Under the pieces are notes generated by a model. That model saw nothing but the letters and a program-made list of their open reading frames with translations. It did not search any database and had not been told where the DNA came from. Below, in pieces: positions 8,119 through 17,187 of a DNA stretch of 64,000 bases. Source of the stretch: Sphingobacterium rhinopitheci (GTDB lineage Bacteria > Bacteroidota > Bacteroidia > Sphingobacteriales > Sphingobacteriaceae); NCBI RefSeq assembly GCF_022627575.1, contig NZ_JADEYQ010000008.1, forward strand, positions 1 to 64,000, read 5' to 3'. Made by a program: the position numbers and the translations under genes. Each line of letters begins with the position of its first letter. The first letter of the stretch is position 1.

Positions 8119-9012
8119 ATGTCATTTTTCGAACGTAACCGTAATGTAATATTGCTACATTTTACGGTATTAATATGGGGCTTCACGGGAGTACTAGGTG
8201 AACTTATTACAGTTTCTGCATTACAATTAGTATGGTATCGCGTCTTGATTGCGGCGGTAACCTTATTTTTCTATTTAATTTTCACCAAAAAGAAAATCAC
8301 TGTTCCGATTAAGGATATGGTAAATTTTTTAGGGGTAGGTGCTTTGGTAGGTTTACATTGGATATTTTTCTTCCACGGTATCAAGATAGCTACGGTCTCT
8401 GTTGTATTGGTTACACTTTCTTCATTGACTTTATTTACCGCCATATTAGAACCATTATTCTATAAGAAACGTATTTCTGCCGGGGATGTGGTTGTGGGAT
8501 TATTGATTATTTTAGGGATTTACCTGATATTCAAATTTGAATTCCAATATTGGAAAGGTATTGTTTTTGGCCTGTTAGCAGCTTTGTGTGCCAGTATCTT
8601 TTCTATACTAAACGGCAAGATGGTCAAAGATAATAGTCCTACTATTATTACCTTTTACGAAATGATAGGAGCATGGGTTAGTGTTTCAGTTATCATGCTA
8701 TTTGCAAATGATTTTAATAGTAGTATGATTTTATCCTATGCAGATTTGTTTTACTTATTGGTATTAGGAAGTGTATGTACAGCGTTAGCTTATGTTTTGG
8801 GGGTAGCCGTAATGAAAGAATTATCCGCCTTTACAGTTGCGCTTACTACAAACCTGGAGCCTGTATATGGGATTCTTTTAGCGATGCTTATCATTGGTCA
8901 AAAAGAAAAGATGAGTATAGGGTTTTATACTGGTGCTCTTATTATTTTAGGGGCTGTATTTGTTTATCCTGTGATACGTAAAAAGCTTCAAAATCGAAAG
9001 AGAATTGGTTAA
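8119..9012 (+). CDS. EamA/DMT-superfamily transporter
   Basis: A 297-residue protein with about ten hydrophobic segments arranged as two repeats of five, as in EamA (RhaT/YdcZ-like) drug/metabolite transporters. The first repeat begins LHFTVLIWGFTGVLGELI (residues 13-30) and the second around 149-170 (FGLLAALCASIFSILNGKM). The C-terminus is basic (KKLQNRKRIG) and so probably cytoplasmic. The substrate cannot be predicted; amino acids or their derivatives are usual for the family. It starts four bases after the LptF/G gene and ends at a strong shared terminator. Confidence 0.85.
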   Translation: MSFFERNRNVILLHFTVLIWGFTGVLGELITVSALQLVWYRVLIAAVTLFFYLIFTKKKITVPIKDMVNFLGVGALVGLHWIFFFHGIKIATVSVVLVTLSSLTLFTAILEPLFYKKRISAGDVVVGLLIILGIYLIFKFEFQYWKGIVFGLLAALCASIFSILNGKMVKDNSPTIITFYEMIGAWVSVSVIMLFANDFNSSMILSYADLFYLLVLGSVCTALAYVLGVAVMKELSAFTVALTTNLEPVYGILLAMLIIGQKEKMSIGFYTGALIILGAVFVYPVIRKKLQNRKRIG

Positions 9013-9013
9013 T

Positions 9014-9049
9014 TAACAAAGGGCTTAAATATTTTTAAGCCCTTTGTTA
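9014..9049. terminator. Bidirectional terminator between eamA and mnhG
   Basis: A perfect 16-bp stem (9014-9029 with 9034-9049, loop TATT) filling the whole 37-base gap between two convergent operons. The A/T-rich ends give a U-tract on both strands. Confidence 0.9.
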
Positions 9050-9469
9050 TTACTTTGTTTCATCTTCGCTGTCTGCGATTTGTTCTTTTTCTACCGAAAT
9101 GGGATCATCCGTTTGGCACTCATTTTTCAATTCATGTGTTTCTTTATCATATTTCCCTGATAATTCATCAATAATCGTTTCTTTCCACAATGGTGTTCCT
9201 GTGAAATAGGCCGCACGACCAATCATATGAGCTGCAATAGGAGACGTGATAATTAAAAAGAATATAATAGCAAATGCTTTTGTGGTAACAGATATATCAG
9301 GGAATAATATCGCTGCGCACAATAATAATAGACCTACCCCTAGGGTTGCTGCTTTGACAGTAACCGAAAGACGTAAGTAGAAATCAGGCATTCTCAAAAT
9401 CCCTAAGGAAGCAAAAAATATAGCTAAAGCACCAATGGTACTTAATATTGCAATTAATAAATCAATCAT
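9050..9469 (-). CDS. mnhG: Mrp/Mnh Na+/H+ antiporter subunit G
   Basis: A 139-residue last subunit of the Mrp antiporter. Three membrane helices lie in the first 95 residues (about 3-25, 35-60 and 66-90), with the subunit-G pattern SLGILRMPDFYLRLSVTVKA (residues 21-40) and AFAIIFFLIITSPIAAHM. The C-terminal 45 residues are strongly charged (EKEQIADSEDETK) and longer than usual for MnhG. It overlaps mnhF by eight bases and the operon ends immediately after it at a terminator. MnhG is required for the activity of the whole complex in other species. Confidence 0.9.
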   Translation of the reverse strand: MIDLLIAILSTIGALAIFFASLGILRMPDFYLRLSVTVKAATLGVGLLLLCAAILFPDISVTTKAFAIIFFLIITSPIAAHMIGRAAYFTGTPLWKETIIDELSGKYDKETHELKNECQTDDPISVEKEQIADSEDETK

Positions 9470-9734
9470 CTTCTTGTTTTTCTATGTAAAAGGAAAAGGC
9501 TACCGTACCCAAAAAGGCAATTAGTGCCAAGATAATAGCTACATCCAAAAATACTTTCTGATTGGAGCGAATGGTAAAAATCGTTATAATACCGATACCA
9601 ATAGTAATGATTAGATCCAGAGCAATCACACGATCTACTACACGCGGTCCCTTGATCAATCGTATGAATACCAATAATACGGATATCGTAAGTATAGGTA
9701 ATATAAAATAGTCAAAATATGTTTCTAATGTCAT
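9462..9734 (-). CDS. mnhF: Mrp/Mnh Na+/H+ antiporter subunit F
   Basis: A 90-residue protein with three membrane helices (about 10-27, 36-56 and 62-83). The family signature RLIKGPRVVDRVIALDLI is at residues 25-42, containing the conserved aspartates of MnhF. It overlaps mnhE by one base and mnhG by eight, signs of translational coupling. Part of a seven-subunit inner-membrane complex that exchanges cytoplasmic Na+ for protons. Confidence 0.92.
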   Translation of the reverse strand: MTLETYFDYFILPILTISVLLVFIRLIKGPRVVDRVIALDLIITIGIGIITIFTIRSNQKVFLDVAIILALIAFLGTVAFSFYIEKQEDD

Positions 9735-10210
9735 TATCGTATGGCTTCTAATAATCTACGTTCTAAACCTGATTTTGTATCGCGTACAAATTTTTCAGGA
9801 TCTTGAAGGTACATCACATGGATATACATTGTTTTTTTATCCTCACTAATATCCAGTATCAACGTACCTGGTGTAAGGGATATCATCGTCGACAATAAGT
9901 TTATCTCCATTTCTGTCTTTGCATTTAATGGATATTTTACTATACCTGGACGCATAAAATATTTTGGTGTCATTACATCATAGGCTACCTGTACATTAGC
10001 TTTAATCATTTCATAAAGAAAATAAAATATAAAACTAATGATCCGTGGTACTTTATTAAAGTATCTACGATCCGTATCATTCCTATTCATGATCCACAAG
10101 ATTCCAAACCCGATCATAAAACCAAATACAAAGTTGGTATAATACATGGAACCTGTTAATGCTACCCAAATAAATGATAGCAATAAGTTCATCAAAAACT
10201 GCTTAATCAT
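9734..10210 (-). CDS. mnhE: Mrp/Mnh Na+/H+ antiporter subunit E
   Basis: A 158-residue protein. Two or three helices occupy residues 5-40 and 55-75, followed by the cytoplasmic domain typical of MnhE, with MISLTPGTLILDISEDKKT (residues 108-126) and IHVMYLQDPE. Length is normal (about 158 in Staphylococcus). It begins four bases after mnhD stops. Confidence 0.92.
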   Translation of the reverse strand: MIKQFLMNLLLSFIWVALTGSMYYTNFVFGFMIGFGILWIMNRNDTDRRYFNKVPRIISFIFYFLYEMIKANVQVAYDVMTPKYFMRPGIVKYPLNAKTEMEINLLSTMISLTPGTLILDISEDKKTMYIHVMYLQDPEKFVRDTKSGLERRLLEAIR

Positions 10211-10214
10211 ATTG

Positions 10215-11723
10215 CTAATTTTGTTTACCTAAGACTGCCTCAATATAGGGTTGTGTAGATATCAACTGATCTGATATCTTATCAACTAATACAATGATTG
10301 CCTCAGCATTTAATCCTACATATAATGTTACACAGCCCAAAAGTCCTATTGGTAATACCAGTAAGATCTTGCGAAATAAGGGCATGGGTTCAAATTTATT
10401 ATCTACTTCAACTCCCGCAGGTACATCTTTCCAAAATACTTCAGACCACATGTTTGCGATGGTATAAAGGGTTACAAAACTTCCTAATATTAAGGCTGCC
10501 GCAAATATATATTGTCCATTGGTAAAGGATGCTTGAAACAAGTATACTTTTGGCCAAAATCCTGATAATGGAGGAATACCTACTAAAGAAAATAAAACGA
10601 TAGCGATTAATAACGATATTTTTGGATATTGTGCATATAAACCACCAAGGGATTTCATGTTCATCGTCCCTCTCATTTGGCGGATTAATCCGGCTATTAA
10701 AAACATATTCGTTTTTACGAGGATATCATGAAAGAGATAGAAAATAGTACCCATTAGAGCAACTTTCGTAAACATAGCGATACCACCCACCATAAAACCA
10801 ATGTGACATACGATCAAGTAGGAGAATAAGCGACGGATATTGACTTTTATTAAAGCGCCCAAACTACCCGTTACAATGGTAAGGATCGCAAGTGCCATTA
10901 ATAAATTCTTAGTAAATTCATCGGGTATAAATATCAAACTAAATACGCGAATGATGGCATAGATACCTACCTTGGTCAGTAAACCTCCAAAGGTTGCAGC
11001 AACAGCTGATGGCGGCGTATGATAAGATGATGGAAGCCAATAATATAATGGAAATACCGCAGATTTGATACCAAAGCCTATCAAAAAGAAACAGGCCGTA
11101 ATACCTACTAATGATTGGTTCTCTACTAGTTTTATTTTTAAGGCTAGATCGGCCATATTTAGCGTACCTGTGATACCATATAATATACCTATCCCTGTCA
11201 GGAAAAATGTAGAAGCCAATATATTCATAGCCATATATTTTACGGCTCCTTCTAATTGTGCTTTTCTTCCTCCTAAGGTCATCAATACAAATGAAGAGAT
11301 AATAATAACCTCAAACCATACATATAGATTAAATATATCTCCTGTCAGAAATGCACCATTAAGACCCATTACCAAGAAATGGAAAATTGGGAAATAACCA
11401 TATAGCATCCGTTGCCTACTGAGTCCGGTTGCGGAAAATAACGACACAGCCAAAGCGGCCAAAGAGGTGATTAATACTAATGTCGAACTCAGTAAATCCG
11501 CCACGAATACAATCCCAAATGGGGCATCCCAATTGGACGAATTCATCGTTAATATGCCGCTATGGTATACTTTCGTAAATAGACGTATCGCTAATAGTAC
11601 ACCTAAAGAGCTACCAATAACACTCATGACACGTTGGGTAACGGTCTTCCGCCAAGCCATAAGTTGGGCTATAGCAGTGAAAAGATGGATGAAAACGGGG
11701 GCTAAAATGTAATTGTCAATCAT
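10215..11723 (-). CDS. mnhD: Mrp/Mnh Na+/H+ antiporter subunit D
   Basis: A 502-residue, 14-helix antiporter-like subunit related to NuoN/NuoM of complex I. Family features: the conserved helix-5 glutamate in NLYVWFEVIIIS, a TM7-like lysine in FGIKSAVFPLYYWLPSSYHT, a broken-helix region KVNIRRLFSYLIVCHIGFM, and PPLSGFWPKVYL near residue 375. It forms one of the two proton-conducting modules with MnhA. It overlaps mnhC by four bases. Confidence 0.95.
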   Translation of the reverse strand: MIDNYILAPVFIHLFTAIAQLMAWRKTVTQRVMSVIGSSLGVLLAIRLFTKVYHSGILTMNSSNWDAPFGIVFVADLLSSTLVLITSLAALAVSLFSATGLSRQRMLYGYFPIFHFLVMGLNGAFLTGDIFNLYVWFEVIIISSFVLMTLGGRKAQLEGAVKYMAMNILASTFFLTGIGILYGITGTLNMADLALKIKLVENQSLVGITACFFLIGFGIKSAVFPLYYWLPSSYHTPPSAVAATFGGLLTKVGIYAIIRVFSLIFIPDEFTKNLLMALAILTIVTGSLGALIKVNIRRLFSYLIVCHIGFMVGGIAMFTKVALMGTIFYLFHDILVKTNMFLIAGLIRQMRGTMNMKSLGGLYAQYPKISLLIAIVLFSLVGIPPLSGFWPKVYLFQASFTNGQYIFAAALILGSFVTLYTIANMWSEVFWKDVPAGVEVDNKFEPMPLFRKILLVLPIGLLGCVTLYVGLNAEAIIVLVDKISDQLISTQPYIEAVLGKQN

Positions 11724-12076
11724 ATGTCTTCTTCCTCATTCGTGTTTAAATCGTCCAAATCATCCGAATTTACAAGTGCATAAACTCTTTTAAGCAATAC
11801 GATAGCAAAGGCTGTTAGTGCAAAACTGATAACAATGGCCGTTAGTATCAATGCTTGTGGAATAGGATCTGCAAAAATATCTTGAAAAAGCTTTGCTTTT
11901 TCATCTATTACAGGGGGTTTACCTTTAGTAATACCTCCCAATAGAAAGATAAGTATATTGGCACCACTGCCTAATAACATGATACCTAATAATAGTTTTA
12001 CCATACTTCTGCGAAGAATAAGGTAAACGCCGGCCCCATATAATAGGCCAATAAGAATAATAAGTAGTAATTCCAT
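11720..12076 (-). CDS. mnhC: Mrp/Mnh Na+/H+ antiporter subunit C
   Basis: A 118-residue NuoK-like protein with three helices (about 2-22, 28-48 and 73-97). The NuoK-like stretch DPIPQALILTAIVISFALTA is at residues 71-90, and the C-terminus is acidic (DDLDDLNTNEEED). One-base overlap with mnhB and four-base overlap with mnhD. Confidence 0.93.
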   Translation of the reverse strand: MELLLIILIGLLYGAGVYLILRRSMVKLLLGIMLLGSGANILIFLLGGITKGKPPVIDEKAKLFQDIFADPIPQALILTAIVISFALTAFAIVLLKRVYALVNSDDLDDLNTNEEEDI

Positions 12077-12501
12077 TAATTTTTTTCCTCCAAATTATTC
12101 AATGATATCGTAAATAGAATAGTCAATACTACACCTATCACTACCAAGTAAACACCTAAGTCAAAAAATAAAGATGAACCTATCATGCCTATTACAGGGA
12201 TTGGTTCTTCTAACCATAATCCTGTCATTGCTGGCAAGCCAAATAACATAGGTATTGTTACGCTGACCGTTGAGATGGCTAATCCAACAGGGATTAAGGA
12301 TAATGGCTTATGTTTTAATATTTTCATGGTCGCTTCTGTACCATTTGCAAAGCTGTGTAGTACAAATGCAATAGATGCAACTAAGCCTCCTACAAAACCA
12401 CCACCAGGATAATAATGCCCCCGTAGCAACAAGAAGAAAGAAAACAACAACAGAATAGGTAGTAAATATTTTGTCGCTGATTGTAAAATTGGACTTTTCA
12501 T
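12076..12501 (-). CDS. mnhB: Mrp/Mnh Na+/H+ antiporter subunit B
   Basis: A 141-residue protein with four helices. It has the MnhB signature LLRGHYYPGGGFVGGLVASI at residues 25-44 and a final SSLFFDLGVYLVVIGVVLT. Because MnhB is a separate gene here, the operon is of the seven-gene (group 1) type rather than the fused A/B type. It shares a single base with mnhA and with mnhC. Confidence 0.94.
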   Translation of the reverse strand: MKSPILQSATKYLLPILLLFSFFLLLRGHYYPGGGFVGGLVASIAFVLHSFANGTEATMKILKHKPLSLIPVGLAISTVSVTIPMLFGLPAMTGLWLEEPIPVIGMIGSSLFFDLGVYLVVIGVVLTILFTISLNNLEEKN

Positions 12502-14816
12502 TATTCTTTTTCAGATGATTTTAAACGTAAACGAATCATACTATATACTCCTATAGCAGCAATACTAAGTACTACGGTCTCAAACATAGTATCAATTCCT
12601 CTGAAATCTACTAAAATAACGTTAACAACGTTTTTTCCTTTAGCCAATATGTATGCATTTTCGCCATAGAAATTTGAAATATCTTTATTGATGGGCTCTG
12701 CCCAAATTTTGAAAGCCGTTAAAGCGATTATTATACCAAAACTAATTGCAACTAAGGCATCTCTAAATAATACTTTTTTGTTTGTCAAATTGACAAAACC
12801 TGGAAGTTTGTACAGTACTAATACAAAGAGAACAGTAGACAATGTGTCAATTGTAAACTGTGTCATTGCTAAGTCGGGAGCACTGTAAATAACAAAAATT
12901 AAACAGATACAATAGCCTATAACACTCATGCTTACTACTGCAGTTAGTCTTGATGGTGTCGTCAGTATGAGAAAAAGAGCACCTATCAGGACAAATACGA
13001 TAGCTACTTCATATAAGTCTGGGTATGTCAATGACCAAAAGTCAATGTAAATAGGGCCACTTACCCATAGCTTATAGGCTAAAACTGCTTCTGCAAATAA
13101 AATAATCTTCAAATGATAGGAACGAAGATAACCATTATGCATTCTGTCTGTATACCAGCTTGAAAATTGCATAATCTTTGATCCAAGCCCCATTATAATA
13201 GTTTTTGGAGAAATAACATTGAATCGCTCGATCGCAGCAAGCTTTGCCATACTAGGTTTATTGAGGATATATAGTAGGCTTCCTACAGCTAAAGTTCCTA
13301 AACTTAAGAATAATACTAATGTCCATCCATGCCATACCGCTAAATGTGAATTTGTATTTGCTCCAAATATGGTATTTGCAGTTTGATTTGTAATTAGTTC
13401 ACCTACAACAGCAGGGAAGATACCTAAAATAATACCTAGTAGCGCCAATACAAGTGGTGGAATCCATAAGCCTTTGTAGGGGATATGAATTTTTTCGAAT
13501 TGCTGTGGTAATTTACCTACGAATGGTGTTATACCTGCCATGAATCCTGCTGCTACTAATCCAATATTCGTAACGATCGCTAATCCAGTAAGTGTCCATA
13601 TAAGTGTAGGATTTGAAAAAGTTAAGGTAGCTTCATAAATTAAGTCTTTTCCTATAAACCCAAGTGTTACCAAAGGAAAGCCTGCACTTGATAAGGCCGC
13701 TAGAATTCCTGCTAATGCTACAGGAGGTAATACTTTTCGTAAACCCGACAATACAGTAATATCTCGAGTATGGGTTTCGTGATCTATAATACCTGTAACT
13801 AGGAATAATGTTGCTTTGTAAAGTGCATGCGCTAGGATGAATACCGATACTGCTATCATAGCTTCTTTAGTTCCTAATCCTATCAAAAATGTTAAAATCC
13901 CTAGAGCCGATATGGTTGAATAGGCTAAAATACCTTTTAGATCTGTTCGAAATAGTGAATGTATAGACGCATACAACATTGTTATACCGCCAACTATTAT
14001 TAATGTATAATTCCAATAATCTGTTCCTCCCAATATAGGTGAAAACCTAGCCAAAAGGTATATACCGGCTTTTACCATAGTAGCAGAATGTAAATATGCT
14101 GAAACTGGGGTAGGTGCCTTCATGGCGCCTGGAAGCCAAAAGTGAAAAGGAAATTGCGCTGATTTCGTAAATGCACCAATAAATAATAATCCAATAATTA
14201 ATGGGTATAATGGATCTTTTAATAATAAATCGCGTGAATTTATTAATTCTGATATGGTATAAGTACCCGCAATATTTCCTATTAAAATTAATGATGCTAA
14301 AAGAAAAAAACCGCCTAATCCAGTTATGCTTAATGCCGTAAGGGCACTTTTTCGGGAATCTGCATTATCGTTGTTAAAGCCTATCAGAAAGAAAGAGGAT
14401 ATGCTCGTTAGCTCCCAAAAAATAAACAATAGTAAAATGTTATTCGAGAGTACCACACCTAACATGGCAGACATGAATAAAAAGAGGTACCCAAAGAATC
14501 GATCAAAATAGGGATGTCCTTTTAGATACTTACGTGCATAGATAAAAATTGCAGTCCCTATACCTGTTATCATTAAGGTAAATAGTAGGGAAAGACCATC
14601 TAATTTGAAGTCAAAATTTATACCTAAGGATGGTACCCAATTGATATGTTGCAATTGGATATTTCCACTGGAAATAAAGGGTATAAATGATGCGAAAAAT
14701 GTAAATAGTACGGGTGGTAAAACTAAAAGTAAGGGGCTCCATTTTGCTTTTAGTCCCTTTCCAAAGAATACCATTGCAATCGAAAATAGTAACCCTGATA
14801 ATACAGCTAGCAGCAT
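12501..14816 (-). CDS. mnhA: Mrp/Mnh Na+/H+ antiporter subunit A
   Basis: The 771-residue first and largest subunit of the Mrp antiporter. The NuoL-like core carries the helix-5 glutamate (FIFWELTSISSFFLIGF, about 132-148), KSAQFPFHFWLPGAMKAPTP with the key lysine (about 219-238) and HALYKATLFLVTGIIDHETH (about 340-359). After about residue 590 come the MbhD-like (YSAPDLAMTQFTIDTLS) and MbhE-like (NVVNVILVDFRGIDTMFET) regions that distinguish MnhA from NuoL. Complete and normal in length. First gene of the operon; 264 bases separate it from acs. Likely role: Na+ and pH homeostasis, at the cost of proton-motive force. Confidence 0.95.
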   Translation of the reverse strand: MLLAVLSGLLFSIAMVFFGKGLKAKWSPLLLVLPPVLFTFFASFIPFISSGNIQLQHINWVPSLGINFDFKLDGLSLLFTLMITGIGTAIFIYARKYLKGHPYFDRFFGYLFLFMSAMLGVVLSNNILLLFIFWELTSISSFFLIGFNNDNADSRKSALTALSITGLGGFFLLASLILIGNIAGTYTISELINSRDLLLKDPLYPLIIGLLFIGAFTKSAQFPFHFWLPGAMKAPTPVSAYLHSATMVKAGIYLLARFSPILGGTDYWNYTLIIVGGITMLYASIHSLFRTDLKGILAYSTISALGILTFLIGLGTKEAMIAVSVFILAHALYKATLFLVTGIIDHETHTRDITVLSGLRKVLPPVALAGILAALSSAGFPLVTLGFIGKDLIYEATLTFSNPTLIWTLTGLAIVTNIGLVAAGFMAGITPFVGKLPQQFEKIHIPYKGLWIPPLVLALLGIILGIFPAVVGELITNQTANTIFGANTNSHLAVWHGWTLVLFLSLGTLAVGSLLYILNKPSMAKLAAIERFNVISPKTIIMGLGSKIMQFSSWYTDRMHNGYLRSYHLKIILFAEAVLAYKLWVSGPIYIDFWSLTYPDLYEVAIVFVLIGALFLILTTPSRLTAVVSMSVIGYCICLIFVIYSAPDLAMTQFTIDTLSTVLFVLVLYKLPGFVNLTNKKVLFRDALVAISFGIIIALTAFKIWAEPINKDISNFYGENAYILAKGKNVVNVILVDFRGIDTMFETVVLSIAAIGVYSMIRLRLKSSEKE

Positions 14817-15027
14817 TTAATGTTGTTTTGAATTTTGTGAATCCTTTAAAAATAATAAAAAAAATGTGTTTTTATGATGTTTAATTAGATTATTGTTGAT
14901 TTTTGACCATTTTTCGGTATAAAGTTTTGTAATGTAAAAAAAAGGTCATTTATTATAAAGCGTTTAGTGGAGATGCTTAATGGAGTATAAAAATATATCC
15001 TTGTGCTTTTGCAGTGTATTAATATAA

Positions 15028-15066
15028 AAAAAACGAAGCCGTATTAGGAGTACGGCTTCGTTTTTT
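15028..15066 (-). terminator. acs terminator
   Basis: A perfect 16-bp stem (15028-15043 with 15051-15066, loop of 7) with A/T tracts on both sides, 15 bases beyond the acs stop codon. Confidence 0.9.
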
Positions 15067-15080
15067 ATAGTTGAGATTTA

Positions 15081-16997
15081 TTATTTTCTTATTTCCTCAG
15101 CTCCTTTAACTATAGCCTCCACTACTGTGGGGTCTTGTAGGGTTGAGATATCACCTAAATTACTTAAATCATTTTCGGCTACTTTACGTAAAATACGTCT
15201 CATTATTTTGCCCGAGCGCGTTTTTGGTAAATCTGTCACAAATTGAATAATATCTGGTTTTGCGATAGCACCAATTATACGACTTACCGTTTGCATGATG
15301 TCTGCTTTTGTTTTTTCGGCGTCTAGATGATGATTAGCGATTACATAAGCATAAATACCTTGTCCTTTGACTGGATGTGGATACCCTACAATTGCTGACT
15401 CTACCACATCTGAGTGCATGTTGATCGCATTCTCTACTTCTGCAGTACCGATGCGGTGACCAGAGACGTTCAGTACATCATCTACACGTCCTGTGATTCT
15501 ATAATATCCTTCAGGGCTACGATAACAGCCATCACCTGTAAAATACATATTTTCATAGGTGGAGAAGTAGGTCTGTTTACAACGCTCATGATCGCCCCAT
15601 GTAGATCGTAACATTCCTGGCCAAGGGAATTTTATACATAGATTACCAGATACATCGTTACCTACTATTTCCTCGCCATTCTCATCCATCAAGCAGGGTT
15701 GAACACCAGGTAGTGGCAATAAGGCATAGCCTGGTATTTCGGGAGTTACTCCTGCAATAGGTGTGATTAAGTGACCGCCATTTTCAGTCTGCCACCACGT
15801 ATCCGCGATAGGACACTTACCTTTACCTACTTTGTCGTGGTACCACTGCCATGCTTCTTCGTTGATTGGCTCTCCCACAGAACCGAGCACACGTAAAGAT
15901 GAAAGATCTTTGTTATCGACAAATTCATCCCCAAATGCCATTAAAGATCGAATAGCCGTTGGTGCTGTATATAGGATATTTACTTTGTATTTATCTATTA
16001 TATCCCAATATCTTCCCGCATCAGGGTAGGTTGGGATTCCTTCAAACATGAGTGATGTAGCACCTTGTGATAGCGGACCATATACAATGTAGCTATGGCC
16101 TGTTATCCAGCCAATGTCTGCTGTACAGAAATATACCTCTCCAGGTTTGTATTGAAAGGTATTGGCAAATGTATAACCTGTATATACCATATAGCCACCT
16201 GTTGAATGTACCACCCCTTTTGGTTTACCGGTAGATCCTGAGGTATATAATATAAATAAGGTATCTTCCGCATCCATTTCTTCAGCAGGGCATGCAGGAT
16301 TACCTTGTGTTTCGACTTTTTTAATCTCATCCTCCCACCATACATCACGGCCTTTAAGCATCGCTATTGGTGTGCGTGAACGTGTAAGCACAATTACTTT
16401 TTCTACCGTATGGCACTGCATTAATGCATCATCAACAATAGTTTTTAATTCTAATACTTTATTACCACGGTAACCACCATCTGCTGTAATTACTAACTTA
16501 CACGAAGCATCATTGATACGGTCTGCAATAGATTGTGCCGAGAATCCTCCAAATACTACAGAATGTATAGCGCCAATACGAGCACATGCTAATACAGCTA
16601 TAACAAGCTCAGGTACCATCGGAAGATAAATACAAACACGATCACCTTTTTTTACATTGTTATTTTTTAATACCGTAGCAAATTGTTCTACTTTACTAAG
16701 TAATTGCTTGTATGTCAATATGCGATGTGCTTCATTAGGATCATTTGGTTCCCAAATAATAGCAGGTGTGTCACCATTTTTATATATGTGACGATCTAAG
16801 CAATTTTCGGTGATGTTTACTTTCGCACCTTCAAACCATCTAATGTCGGGTTCTGTAAAATTCCAATTCAGGACATTTGTCCATTTTCTTTTCCAAAAAA
16901 AATTGTCAGCAACTTCTCCCCAGAATTGCTCAGGATTTTCTATACTTTTTTTGTACACTTCTTGGTACTCTTCAAAACTTTTGATTTGAAAACTCAT
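15081..16997 (-). CDS. acs: Acetyl-CoA synthetase (AMP-forming)
   Basis: A 638-residue cytosolic enzyme that turns acetate, ATP and CoA into acetyl-CoA through acetyl-AMP. The adenylate-forming P-loop YTSGSTGKPKG is at 251-261; TWWQTENGG (400-408) contributes the tryptophan that limits the acyl pocket to acetate; the hinge and CoA-binding region TGRVDDVLNVSGHR is at 502-515; and PKTRSGKIMRR (591-601) holds the catalytic Lys597, which is regulated by acetylation in other bacteria. Full length. Single-gene transcript with a strong terminator; a 22-bp perfect palindrome lies 62-83 bases upstream of the ATG and is a candidate operator. Confidence 0.96.
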   Translation of the reverse strand: MSFQIKSFEEYQEVYKKSIENPEQFWGEVADNFFWKRKWTNVLNWNFTEPDIRWFEGAKVNITENCLDRHIYKNGDTPAIIWEPNDPNEAHRILTYKQLLSKVEQFATVLKNNNVKKGDRVCIYLPMVPELVIAVLACARIGAIHSVVFGGFSAQSIADRINDASCKLVITADGGYRGNKVLELKTIVDDALMQCHTVEKVIVLTRSRTPIAMLKGRDVWWEDEIKKVETQGNPACPAEEMDAEDTLFILYTSGSTGKPKGVVHSTGGYMVYTGYTFANTFQYKPGEVYFCTADIGWITGHSYIVYGPLSQGATSLMFEGIPTYPDAGRYWDIIDKYKVNILYTAPTAIRSLMAFGDEFVDNKDLSSLRVLGSVGEPINEEAWQWYHDKVGKGKCPIADTWWQTENGGHLITPIAGVTPEIPGYALLPLPGVQPCLMDENGEEIVGNDVSGNLCIKFPWPGMLRSTWGDHERCKQTYFSTYENMYFTGDGCYRSPEGYYRITGRVDDVLNVSGHRIGTAEVENAINMHSDVVESAIVGYPHPVKGQGIYAYVIANHHLDAEKTKADIMQTVSRIIGAIAKPDIIQFVTDLPKTRSGKIMRRILRKVAENDLSNLGDISTLQDPTVVEAIVKGAEEIRK

Positions 16998-17058
16998 TGA
17001 TTCCGCTCTTAATTTTTATTTATTGGTTTTAATTGTTTTATTTTATCTAAGTCAGTCA

Positions 17059-17080
17059 TTTTCTTATTTAAATAAGAAAA
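17059..17080. promoter_or_regulatory. 22-bp perfect palindrome upstream of acs
   Basis: TTTTCTTATTT followed directly by its reverse complement, 62 to 83 bases before the acs ATG and about 110 bases before the divergent membrane-protein gene. Candidate dimeric-repressor or activator site; the regulator is unknown. Confidence 0.45.
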
Positions 17081-17135
17081 AAGCCTTTCTACTATCACTA
17101 ATTTATATTTTTTTGTGATAATTACTAATTTTTTA

Positions 17136-17150
17136 ACGTTATTATAACGT
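17136..17150. promoter_or_regulatory. 15-bp palindrome in the acs divergent region
   Basis: ACGTTAT-T-ATAACGT, a perfect 7+1+7 palindrome 37 bases before the ATG of the UbiA-like gene. It may be a second regulatory site in this divergent promoter region. Confidence 0.35.
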
Positions 17151-17187
17151 AATATTTGTGTGCAAATGTGAATAAGTAATTGGCTTA

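Noticed and set aside
11065-11397. A 110-residue frame antisense to mnhD
   Set aside because: Shadow of a conserved membrane-protein gene; the antisense protein has no coherent features.
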